Positions 8,696 to 16,306 of a DNA stretch of 43,057 nucleotides are shown here, piece after piece (positions within the stretch are counted from its first letter, which is position 1; each line of letters begins with the position of its first letter). Below the pieces are notes generated by a model. The model was not told the DNA's origin. It saw only the letters and a program-made list of their open reading frames with translations, and ran no database searches. The stretch lies in assembly GCA_007126575.1 (NCBI GenBank), contig SLBA01000075.1, forward strand, positions 1 to 43,057, read 5' to 3'. This DNA is from Gemmatimonadota bacterium. GTDB taxonomy: Bacteria; Gemmatimonadota; Gemmatimonadetes; Longimicrobiales; Gaopeijiaceae. A program made the translations under genes and the position numbers.

Positions 8696-10524
8696 TGGAG
8701 TCGACCCTCACCACCCTGGTCGGCCTCGCCTGGGGGGTCCCCCTCGCGCTCTGCCTCCTCTGGGCCTTCCCCTCGGGCCACCGGCTCGGGGAGCGACTCG
8801 TCCCCTGGTCCGCGCTTCCGGCGCTCCTCCTGGCGCTGCTGTCGGGTGGCGCCGAAGGGTCGGAGCCCGGACTCGCCCTCCCCATGCTCTTCACGGGGGC
8901 CGAGTTTTCGCTCGATCCCCTGGGTCGCGCCTTTCTCCTCTTCACGGCCCTCCTCTGGCTCGCGGGTGGCTGGTTCGCCGCCGCCTACCACCGGACGGAC
9001 CCCCGCTCCGGAGCCTTTTTCCTCTTCTTCGCCCTGACCATGGCGGGCAACCTCGGGCTCGTCCTCGCGGCGGACCTGCTGACCTTCTACCTCTTCTTCG
9101 CCCTCATGACCTTCGCGGCCTACGGTCTCGTGGCACACGCGCGCGATCGCCCGGCGCGGAGGGCCGGACGGATCTATATCGTGATGGCGGTGCTCGGGGA
9201 GCTGGCGCTCCTCTCCGGACTCCTCAGCCTCGGTGTCGCCCTGGGAGGGGTGCCGACCTTCGGGGTCGAGATCGAGGGGAGCTGGCGCCTCCTCGAGGGG
9301 GGCGACGCCTCGGGGCTCCCGATCCTGGCGACCGGGCTGCTTCTCGCCATCGGGCTCGGGGTGAAGGCCGGCATCGTCCCCCTCCACCTCTGGCTCCCCC
9401 TCGCGCACCCCGTGGCACCGACCGCGGCGAGCGCGCTCCTGAGCGGTGCGATGATCAAGGCGGGTCTGCTGGGCTGGGTGCGGGTCCTGCCCGAGGAGAC
9501 GGCGCTCCCGGTCCTGGCGCTGGGATTTCTGGGCATGGGGGTCTTCACCGCCTTCTACGGGGTTCTGATGGGGGTCGCCCAGGATGACCCCAAGACGGTC
9601 CTGGCCTACTCCAGCGTGAGCCAGATGGGGTACATGGCGATCGGGGTGGCGCTGCTCGTGGGGGATCCGGCGCTCGCGCCTCTGGCACTGGCCGCGATCG
9701 CCCTGTACGCGATGCACCACGGGCTGGCCAAGGGCGCCCTCTTCCTCTCGGTGGGACTCGCGGACCGGGCCCCCCTGGCGGCGGGCTCGACCGAGGATGC
9801 GTGGCGATATCGGATCCTCGCAGGTGCCGCCCTCCCGGCGATCGCGCTCGCTGGGCTCCCTCTGACGAGCGGCGGCCTGGCCAAGAACGCCCTAAAGGAC
9901 GGGCTCGGCGAACTGGGGGGCGTGCACTACGCCGTCGTCGACCCGCTCCTGCTCGTGGCGGCCTTCGGCACGACGCTCCTGATGGTGCGCTTCCTGGTCA
10001 CCCTGGAGCGCCGACGCAGGGACAGCCTGGCGGAGGCCGGGCCCGAGGGGATCGACGGGTCCGGCTTCGGCGGACTCCTGCTCCCCTGGGCCGGGCTGGT
10101 CGGGATCGGTCTGGTCGGGGCGGCCTGGATGGGGATCTACACCCCGGTCGCCGAAGACACCGCTCTCCCCGGCCTCCTCGACGGATGGCTTGCGGGGCTG
10201 GCTCCCGTGCTCCTGGGGGGACTCGCCGGATTCACCGTCCTGCGCCGAGGCGAGTGGCTCGGATCGTTCCGATCGGTGAGGATTCCCGCCGGCGACCTCC
10301 TCCGACCGATCGAGTGGGCGATCCAGCGGATCCACCGACCGGACCAGGAGGCGGTCATCGACGGTCTGGCGGCGGCGGGCGGACGGGGGATCGGCTGGAT
10401 CGGGCGCCTCTTCGGGCCGGCACTTCGCCTCGCCGACCACGACCTGAAATCCGCTCGGGGCGGTCCCCTCGCGGTGCTCGTCTTCGGGCTCGCCCTCGCC
10501 CTGGTCGTGCTGCTTCTGCGCTGA
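8695..10524 (+). CDS. NuoN/HyfB-like antiporter subunit lacking the TM5 Glu (copy 3)
   Basis: This 609-residue polytopic member of the NuoL/M/N superfamily resembles hydrogenase-4 subunit B/NuoN-like proteins through LHLWLPLAHPVAPTAASALL and GAMIKAG. Gap-free alignment of its TM5 (AADLLTFYLFFALMTFAAY) with copy 2 (AGDLFTFVIFYEALTWATY) places Ala136 where copy 2 has Glu144 and copy 1 has Glu149. The TM7 Lys (GLGVKAGIVP), TM8 Lys and a Lys in GLAKNALK are kept. A C-terminal extension (about residues 510-609) contains an amphipathic stretch and one final membrane helix. It may be a structural or non-pumping paralogue. It is the last gene of the operon; a GC hairpin lies just downstream. Confidence 0.88.
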   Translation: MESTLTTLVGLAWGVPLALCLLWAFPSGHRLGERLVPWSALPALLLALLSGGAEGSEPGLALPMLFTGAEFSLDPLGRAFLLFTALLWLAGGWFAAAYHRTDPRSGAFFLFFALTMAGNLGLVLAADLLTFYLFFALMTFAAYGLVAHARDRPARRAGRIYIVMAVLGELALLSGLLSLGVALGGVPTFGVEIEGSWRLLEGGDASGLPILATGLLLAIGLGVKAGIVPLHLWLPLAHPVAPTAASALLSGAMIKAGLLGWVRVLPEETALPVLALGFLGMGVFTAFYGVLMGVAQDDPKTVLAYSSVSQMGYMAIGVALLVGDPALAPLALAAIALYAMHHGLAKGALFLSVGLADRAPLAAGSTEDAWRYRILAGAALPAIALAGLPLTSGGLAKNALKDGLGELGGVHYAVVDPLLLVAAFGTTLLMVRFLVTLERRRRDSLAEAGPEGIDGSGFGGLLLPWAGLVGIGLVGAAWMGIYTPVAEDTALPGLLDGWLAGLAPVLLGGLAGFTVLRRGEWLGSFRSVRIPAGDLLRPIEWAIQRIHRPDQEAVIDGLAAAGGRGIGWIGRLFGPALRLADHDLKSARGGPLAVLVFGLALALVVLLLR

Positions 10525-10556
10525 ACGGCCAGCGCGGCATGGCCCGCCCGCGGGCG

Positions 10557-10571
10557 CCCGCCAGAGGCGGG
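10557..10571. terminator. GC hairpin between convergent genes
   Basis: A perfect 6-bp stem CCCGCC/GGCGGG with an AGA loop sits in the 80-bp gap between the converging Mrp operon and LysE-family gene. There is no U-tract on either strand, so intrinsic termination is only a suggestion. Confidence 0.3.
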
Positions 10572-10603
10572 TCGGTGCTTCAGCGAATCTCTGATTCAGG
10601 ACG

Positions 10604-11278
10604 CTACGAAGGCACCTCGTCGACCCGCTCCTCGATCGCCTGGGGTGCCTGGATCAGGTCGGCGAAGTTGCCCTCCCAGCTCTGCCAGATCAGCCCGGCT
10701 CCGATCAGTCCGAGGGCGACCCCCGCGCCTCGAAGCGTCCTTCGATACCACTTTACGTTCAGATAGCCCCGGCCGGTCGACACCCCCCACGCGAGCAGGA
10801 CCATCGCCAGAACGAAGCAGCCCATGAAGGCGCCCACGAAGGCGATCGCGTGGCCCGGGCCCACGTGCCAGCGGCTCACCGCCAGGGGCCCTCCGATGAA
10901 GAACCAGAAGACCCATGGGCTGGGGGAGAGGACGCCGACCAGGATCACCCGGGTGAGGTGGCCGGCGAAGGGCTTCACATCGCCCCCTGCGAGCGGATCG
11001 GAGTCGCGGGCGTCGTGAAATACCCTCCAGGCCATGTGGAGCAGAACGAGCCCGCCGGTGATTCCCACCCATCGGAGGACGCCTCCGGGAAGCTGCGTCA
11101 GGAGGAGGACCGAGACCAGGAGCACCGGGATCTCGGTGGCGAGGGGAACGAGCGAGACCTGGATCCCCTTCTTCAACCCCCGCTCGAGAGTGGTCGTGGC
11201 CACGATGGCGAAGAAGGCCCCGGGCACCAGTCCCGCGATGAGTCCGAGCGCCCCCCCGAGAAGGATCGATTCGATCAA
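10604..11278 (-). CDS. LysE-family amino-acid exporter
   Basis: This 224-residue inner-membrane protein of the LysE/RhtB superfamily has about six hydrophobic segments. The N-terminal GGALGLIAGLVPGAFFAIV block and SPSPWVFWFFIGGP near the middle are typical of the family, which exports amino acids such as lysine, threonine, homoserine or cysteine. The likely start is a TTG that overlaps the stop of the upstream PLP-enzyme gene as TTGA, since the family N-terminus begins exactly there. Coupling to a Cys/Met-metabolism enzyme makes a sulfur amino acid or homoserine derivative a reasonable substrate guess, but this is inference. Confidence 0.87.
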   Translation of the reverse strand: MIESILLGGALGLIAGLVPGAFFAIVATTTLERGLKKGIQVSLVPLATEIPVLLVSVLLLTQLPGGVLRWVGITGGLVLLHMAWRVFHDARDSDPLAGGDVKPFAGHLTRVILVGVLSPSPWVFWFFIGGPLAVSRWHVGPGHAIAFVGAFMGCFVLAMVLLAWGVSTGRGYLNVKWYRRTLRGAGVALGLIGAGLIWQSWEGNFADLIQAPQAIEERVDEVPS

Positions 11279-12540
11279 GCCCGATCCCCGATCCGGCCGA
11301 GGGCACGCTCGAGGTCCGCCACGAGATCCGAAGAGTTCTCGATCCCCACCGAATAGCGGATCAGCGCCTCGGGGATCCCCGCCCGAGCACGCGCCTCCCT
11401 CGTCAGCTCCACATGACTCGTGGTGGACGGGGGCCCGACGAGGGTGGCGACCGAGCCCAGCGAGGCCGCACGATGGGCCAGGTCGAGCCCCCCCAGGAAG
11501 CGGGCCACGAGGGCTTCCGCCTTGGCGGCCTCCCCGGACGCACCGATCCCCACGGCCTCCGCCGCCTCCACCACCTCCACGGCGAGGGCGAAGCTGAGCA
11601 CGCCACCGAATCCGCGCATCTGCCGACGCGCGACCTCGTGCCCCGGATGGCTTTCGAGCCCCGGGTAGTAGACGGCCTCGACCGCGGGATGATGGGAAAG
11701 GAAGCGGGCAACCTCGAGAGCGTTGGCGTTCTGCCGCTCCACCCGGAGCTCCAGCGTCTTCAGCCCCCGGGTGAGAAGGAAGGCCGACATCGGGTCCAGC
11801 GAGGCCCCGTTGATCTCGCGGTACCGGAAGATCGTGCCCACGAGCGCCTCGGAGCCCGCCACGACACCGCCCATCGCGTCGGAATGTCCGCCGATGAACT
11901 TGGTCGCGCTGTGCAGGACCAGGTCGGCACCGAGCTCCAGTGGGCGCTGGTTGATCGGGGTGGCGAAGGTGCTGTCGACCACGACCGTCGCCCCGACCGC
12001 CCGCGCCGACCCGGCCATGCGGGCAATGTCGACCACCTTGAGCGTCGGATTCGTGGGAGTCTCGAGGTAGACCAGCGAGCACCCCCGATCGATCTCGGCG
12101 GCCAGAGCCTCGGCGTCGTGGGTGGGCACGAGCGTCACCTCGATCCCCAGCCGCGGCAGGAACTCGGTGAAGATCCGGTTCGCGCCCCCGTAGGTGTCGG
12201 TGATCGAGACGACCCGATCCCCCGGCGCGAGGAGGGCGGAGAGGGTATCGCTGATCGCGGCCATTCCGGTCGCGAAGGCCGTCGCGGCTTCGGCGCCCTC
12301 GAGCTCCCGGACCTTCCGCTCGAAGAGCTCCACGGTCGGGTTGGTGTTGCGGGAGTAGATGTGGCCCGGACGCTCGCCAAGCGCCACCGCCTTCCACTCG
12401 GCCATGTCGTCATAGCCGTAGGTGACGCCGTGATAGACCGGGGGAACCGTGGCGCCATCGGGGCCGAGCGAGGCCTCTCCGGCCCACACGCAGCGGGTGC
12501 CGTCTCCCCAGTCGGCTGCCTCGGCCGGGTCTCCTCTCAT
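11275..12540 (-). CDS. Trans-sulfuration family PLP enzyme (Cys/Met metabolism)
   Basis: This 421-residue fold-type I PLP enzyme belongs to the Cys/Met metabolism family (cystathionine gamma-synthase, cystathionine lyases, O-acetylhomoserine sulfhydrylase, methionine gamma-lyase). Visible signatures are YSRNTNPTVELFE near residue 62, FATGMAAI near residue 88, LETPTNPTLKVVDI near residue 160, DSTFATPINQRPLELGAD and HSATKFIGGHSD with the Schiff-base Lys. The C-terminal SLG...PSTTSH...YSVGIE is also present. Members of this family cannot be separated reliably by eye. Both ends overlap neighbours by 4 bp (MlrC-like gene upstream, LysE-like exporter downstream), so the three proteins are probably made together. 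Confidence 0.93.
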   Translation of the reverse strand: MRGDPAEAADWGDGTRCVWAGEASLGPDGATVPPVYHGVTYGYDDMAEWKAVALGERPGHIYSRNTNPTVELFERKVRELEGAEAATAFATGMAAISDTLSALLAPGDRVVSITDTYGGANRIFTEFLPRLGIEVTLVPTHDAEALAAEIDRGCSLVYLETPTNPTLKVVDIARMAGSARAVGATVVVDSTFATPINQRPLELGADLVLHSATKFIGGHSDAMGGVVAGSEALVGTIFRYREINGASLDPMSAFLLTRGLKTLELRVERQNANALEVARFLSHHPAVEAVYYPGLESHPGHEVARRQMRGFGGVLSFALAVEVVEAAEAVGIGASGEAAKAEALVARFLGGLDLAHRAASLGSVATLVGPPSTTSHVELTREARARAGIPEALIRYSVGIENSSDLVADLERALGRIGDRA

Positions 12541-14144
12541 CGCCGGCCTCCATACGGGTAGAAGTCCTCGAGGCGGACATTCTCGTACTCGAGGGCGTCG
12601 AGCCGGATCGTGCCGAACCAGTCGCCCGGAGCATCCACGATGTGAATGGTGGGCGCATACCCCGTCTCGTCGAAGCCCCGGCGGAAGTGCACGCGGGTCT
12701 TGAGCACGAAGACGTCGTAGTCGTCGGGCTCGATTCCGGCGAAACGGATCGCCCCGAGGGTGGTGACCTGCTGGTAGGCCGGCACCAGAATGATGCTGCT
12801 TCGCTCCCCGAAGTCGATCACCGCCACCTGGTCATACCCCCAGCGGCTACCGCGCCAGCGCAGCGTGCCGCTCAGTTCGACCGGCTCGCCGGCCTGCTCG
12901 CCGGTGTACCCGCCCATCTCGCCCACGAACGGGTCACCGGGCTGGAGGTCCGCCTCCCAGATCGCGTCGAGGGTCGGCTGTGCGCTGAGCGCGGCGTAGA
13001 GGATCCCGTCGACCTCCTGCTCCAACAGGGCCCGCAGGGTCCAGGTCGCGTCGCCGGGGCGGTCCCAGTAGTCGGCCAGGACGGCCGGACCCTCGCCCCT
13101 GTCGAGCGCCTCCCGGGTCAACCGGACGGCTTCGTCGGGCAGGGGAAAGGCTCCCGACGCGTACTCTTCGCGAACCCGCCAGATGAACTCGCCCATGTCC
13201 TCGGCGATCGCGTCGGCGAGCGCCTGGTCATCGTCGGTCATCACGTGGACCGTGGTGCCCACGTCGGGCACGTCGGACCAGGGAAAGCCCAGGAACACGC
13301 TCACATAGGCGCCGGGCTCCCGATCCTCCCATCGCCGCGCGCGCTCCATGATATCCATCACCGGCGACGCTCCGGTCCACTGCAGCACCGTCGGCGTGAT
13401 CACGGGCGGGCGGCTGGTGGCGGTGGTCGGCGTATAGCGCCCGGCCATCACCGCGCGCAGGTACCGGGCCGCACGATCCCCCTGCCGGTAGGCGTCGTAG
13501 TGCGGAAAGCGCTTGGTGACGAAGGCGCCGTCGGCCCACTCCATAAACACCTCGTCCTCGTTCCCATGGAGGTCGAAGGCGGCGACGATCGGCACATCGG
13601 GCCCGACCACCTCGCGGAACCGGCGAGCCATCTCCGCCTCGGGACGCGGGATATTGCGCACCGCCATCGCGCCGTGGAGCGCCAGGTAGACGCCGTCGAC
13701 CGGAAGCGCGTCGCGGAGTTCCTCGATCATCCGGCCCACGAAGTAATCGAAGGTCTCCTCGGTGTTCCAGCTGCGAGAGGACCCCCCGAACACCCCCCGC
13801 GGGGACGAGAGTCCGATCATCTCGATGTCTCCGTAGTCCCGTGCACGGTCCACGAAGCCCTGCACGTAGGAACCTCCCCCATCGAGCAGGTCCAGTCCTC
13901 TCTGCAGTTCCCCCATGACGAGCCAGTCCTCGACCTGGGTATCCCCGCCCGGACAGAAGGTGCAGGTCTCGTGCGAGAAGCGGGCGACCGCCACCCGGTA
14001 GTGGGAGTGGAGTGTATCGCCGTGGGCACTGTCCGCCTGCGCGACGTGGGGCGTCCCCCACCCAGCATCGCTACCCGGGGCATCGCCGAGAAGCGGACTC
14101 AGAAGCAGAGCGGGGACGAGAGTCATCAGGGTGAAATGAATCAT
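12537..14144 (-). CDS. Exported M81/MlrC-like metallopeptidase
   Basis: This 535-residue protein belongs to the M81 (microcystinase C, MlrC) family, named for the enzyme that completes breakdown of linearised microcystin; most members have unknown substrates. A hydrophobic N-terminus (residues about 4-20) followed by a polar linker suggests Sec export. The conserved region begins at RVAVARFSHET and includes LALHGAM near residue 155, AFDLHGNEDE near residue 190, TKRFPHYDAYRQGD and the C-terminal DRPGDATWTLRALL. An unusual detail is HETCTFCPG where I remember the family having HETNTFSP. It is the first gene of a coupled minus-strand operon with the PLP enzyme and LysE-type exporter. Confidence 0.9.
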   Translation of the reverse strand: MIHFTLMTLVPALLLSPLLGDAPGSDAGWGTPHVAQADSAHGDTLHSHYRVAVARFSHETCTFCPGGDTQVEDWLVMGELQRGLDLLDGGGSYVQGFVDRARDYGDIEMIGLSSPRGVFGGSSRSWNTEETFDYFVGRMIEELRDALPVDGVYLALHGAMAVRNIPRPEAEMARRFREVVGPDVPIVAAFDLHGNEDEVFMEWADGAFVTKRFPHYDAYRQGDRAARYLRAVMAGRYTPTTATSRPPVITPTVLQWTGASPVMDIMERARRWEDREPGAYVSVFLGFPWSDVPDVGTTVHVMTDDDQALADAIAEDMGEFIWRVREEYASGAFPLPDEAVRLTREALDRGEGPAVLADYWDRPGDATWTLRALLEQEVDGILYAALSAQPTLDAIWEADLQPGDPFVGEMGGYTGEQAGEPVELSGTLRWRGSRWGYDQVAVIDFGERSSIILVPAYQQVTTLGAIRFAGIEPDDYDVFVLKTRVHFRRGFDETGYAPTIHIVDAPGDWFGTIRLDALEYENVRLEDFYPYGGRR

Positions 14145-14231
14145 GGGCGTACGATCTCGCTGTTCTGGAGCTGTGCGAACGTAGGGGATGTCCCAAACGA
14201 CCCAAGGTAGGGCGGAGCAAGCCGCGGGGAC

Positions 14232-14252
14232 ACCCGGAAGAGCTTCGGGTCA
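14232..14252 (-). terminator. Hairpin at the end of the kinase operon
   Basis: A near-perfect inverted repeat, ACCCGGAAG/CTTCGGGT with one bulged base, lies directly at the stop codon of the REC-PAS-kinase gene. No U-tract follows. It may protect or terminate the three-gene kinase transcript before the MlrC-like operon. Confidence 0.25.
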
Positions 14253-15818
14253 GGAGGCAGGCACCGCACCGGCGTCGTCACGATCGGATTTCCGTTCGGA
14301 CCCGATCACCCGCGGCAGATGGACGGTGAAGGTGGTCCCCTCGCCGGGTGCACTCACCACGTCGATTCGTCCGCCCAGCTGATCGACGATCCCGAACACG
14401 GTCGAAAGACCGAGGCCGGTGCCCTGGGACTTCGTGGTGAAGAACGGCTCGAAGATGCGATTCAGGACCTCGTCGGTGATCCCGGACCCGTCGTCGGTCA
14501 CCGAGAGGGTGCAGTACGCGACCTCGGCTTCGTCGCCCCCGCTCCCCCGGCGGATCGGCTCGAACGCGCTGGAGCTCCGGTCGGTCGAGATCCGGATCGT
14601 ACCCGACGCCGGGCCCAGTGCCTCGCGTGCATTCACCGCCAGATTCAGGATGACCTGCTCGAGCTGCCCGGGATCGGCACGCACCCGGCTGGGTTCGGAA
14701 CACAGGTCGACCTCGAGCTCGACCTCCTCTCCGATCAGCCGTCTTGCCATTCCCTGCATGTCTCGAACAATGGCCTCGAGGCTCACCTCCTGGAGGTCGA
14801 GAATCTGGCGCTTGCTGAATGCCAGGAGTCGGCGAGTCAGCGACGAGGCCTGGCGCACGGCGCGCTGGATCTCTTCCACGTCTTCCTGCAGGACCGAGTC
14901 GGCACCGAGGTCCGAACTCAGGAGATCGGCCCGTCCCCCGATCACCGTGAGAAGGTTGTTGAAGTCGTGGGCGACCCCCCCGGCCAGCCGCCCGACCGCC
15001 TCCATCTTCTGCGAATGCAGGAGCTGCTGCTCGAGCGTGACCTGCTCGGTCACGTCCTCGGCGACCCCCACGATCCGGTCCACCCCGCCCTCGGGACCGC
15101 GAACCGGGAAGGCCCGGTCCCAGACCCACCGGATGTCGCCGTCGGGACGGACGATGCGGTAGCGGAGCTCGTACTCGCCCCGGATCTGCAGCTCGAGCGC
15201 GTCCCGCACCCGATCCCGGTCCTGGGGGTGCACGGCATCGAGCCACTCCGTGGGGTCCGCGTAGAGCGCGGCGCGACTCCGCCCCCAGACCTCCTCGTAG
15301 GCAGGGCTCACATACTCGATCGAGACCTTTTCGGGATCCGATACCCAGAAGACGTCGCGGATGTGCTCCGCGAAGTCTCGAAAGCGAGTCCGGCTCGCCT
15401 CGAGATCCCGCTGCGTTCCGGCCTGGCGGCGACGGATGGCGGCGTCACGCAGCTCCCGCTCCACCGCCGGGACCAGCCTCCCGAGGCGGTCCTTCGAGAG
15501 GAAGTCATGGGCCCCGGCCGTCATGACCTCGACCGCGGTGTCCTCGTCCACGGTCCCGGAGACGACCAGGAAGGGCACGTCCTCCTCGTGGTCCCGCAGG
15601 ACGCTCATCAGCTCCTCGACCGGAAGCCCCGGGATGTGGTAGTCGGCCAGGATCAGGTCCCATCCGCCCCGCGCCAGCGCATCGATCAGCTCCTCACGGG
15701 TCTCCACCCGGTCGACATCGACGTCGAACCCGCCACGCCGAAGCTCGCGGGTGAGCAGGAAGGCATCATCCGGAGAGTCGTCGATCAACAGCACCCGCAG
15801 GAGCCGGGGAGACGTCAT
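14250..15818 (-). CDS. Receiver-PAS-histidine kinase hybrid
   Basis: This 522-residue soluble signalling protein has no membrane segment. The domain order is an N-terminal receiver (residues about 8-120) with Asp59 as phosphoacceptor in LADYHIPG; a PAS_3-like domain with PAC tail (about 145-260: EYVSPAYEEVWG, VWDRAFPVRG, GVAEDVTE); HisKA with His284 in GGVAHDFNNLL; and an HATPase with N, G1 and G2 boxes (NLAVNAREAL, DDGSGI, GTGLGLSTV). The catalytic core resembles NtrB/PAS sensor kinases. The start overlaps the stop of the upstream Rcp1-like regulator as ATGA. The receiver may take phosphate from the upstream kinase, making an intracellular relay. No dedicated output regulator is nearby. Confidence 0.93.
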   Translation of the reverse strand: MTSPRLLRVLLIDDSPDDAFLLTRELRRGGFDVDVDRVETREELIDALARGGWDLILADYHIPGLPVEELMSVLRDHEEDVPFLVVSGTVDEDTAVEVMTAGAHDFLSKDRLGRLVPAVERELRDAAIRRRQAGTQRDLEASRTRFRDFAEHIRDVFWVSDPEKVSIEYVSPAYEEVWGRSRAALYADPTEWLDAVHPQDRDRVRDALELQIRGEYELRYRIVRPDGDIRWVWDRAFPVRGPEGGVDRIVGVAEDVTEQVTLEQQLLHSQKMEAVGRLAGGVAHDFNNLLTVIGGRADLLSSDLGADSVLQEDVEEIQRAVRQASSLTRRLLAFSKRQILDLQEVSLEAIVRDMQGMARRLIGEEVELEVDLCSEPSRVRADPGQLEQVILNLAVNAREALGPASGTIRISTDRSSSAFEPIRRGSGGDEAEVAYCTLSVTDDGSGITDEVLNRIFEPFFTTKSQGTGLGLSTVFGIVDQLGGRIDVVSAPGEGTTFTVHLPRVIGSERKSDRDDAGAVPAS

Positions 15819-16306
15819 CCCGAGGCCTCTTCCCCTCCCCCGACCGGCGGGGGAAGGTTGATGATCAGCCAGTAGAGCCCCACCTCCTCGATCACCCGGC
15901 TGAACTGCTCGAAGGCCACCGGCTTGCGGATGTAGCTGTTCGCGCCGAGCTGGTAGGACTCCACGAGATCCCGGTCCTCGTCCGACGAGGTGAGAACCAC
16001 GACGGGGAGCATGCGGGTCCGGTCCGAGCTCCGGATTCGACGCAGCACCTCGAGGCCGTCGATGCGGGGCAGCTTCAGGTCCAGAAGGATCAGGCGCGGA
16101 AGCGCTCGCGACCAGCGGGTGGGCCCGGGCCGATCGTCGTTTTCGCTCCCGAACAGGTACTCGAGCGCCTCGACCCCGTCACGAACGACATGGACCTCGT
16201 TGGCGACCTTGCTCTTCCGGAAGGCCCGAAGCGTCAGCGCCTCGTCGTCGGGATTGTCCTCGACCAGGAGGACCACATTTTGGGACTGGCTGGATTGATC
16301 AGGCAT
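15815..16306 (-). CDS. Rcp1-like single-domain response regulator
   Basis: This 163-residue stand-alone receiver resembles Rcp1, the regulator paired with cyanobacterial phytochrome Cph1. Acidic residues are in VEDNPDDEALTLRAF (about 15-29), the phosphoacceptor is Asp76 in LILLDLKLPRIDG, the Thr/Ser is in VVLTSSDEDRD and the Lys is in ANSYIRKPVAFEQF. It has the typical Rcp1-type LGANSYIRKPV and LYWL(I)IN ending plus a short glycine-rich tail. It has no output domain. The start ATG at 16306 is inside the end of the upstream kinase gene (8-bp overlap), implying obligate co-expression. Confidence 0.93.
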   Translation of the reverse strand: MPDQSSQSQNVVLLVEDNPDDEALTLRAFRKSKVANEVHVVRDGVEALEYLFGSENDDRPGPTRWSRALPRLILLDLKLPRIDGLEVLRRIRSSDRTRMLPVVVLTSSDEDRDLVESYQLGANSYIRKPVAFEQFSRVIEEVGLYWLIINLPPPVGGGEEASG

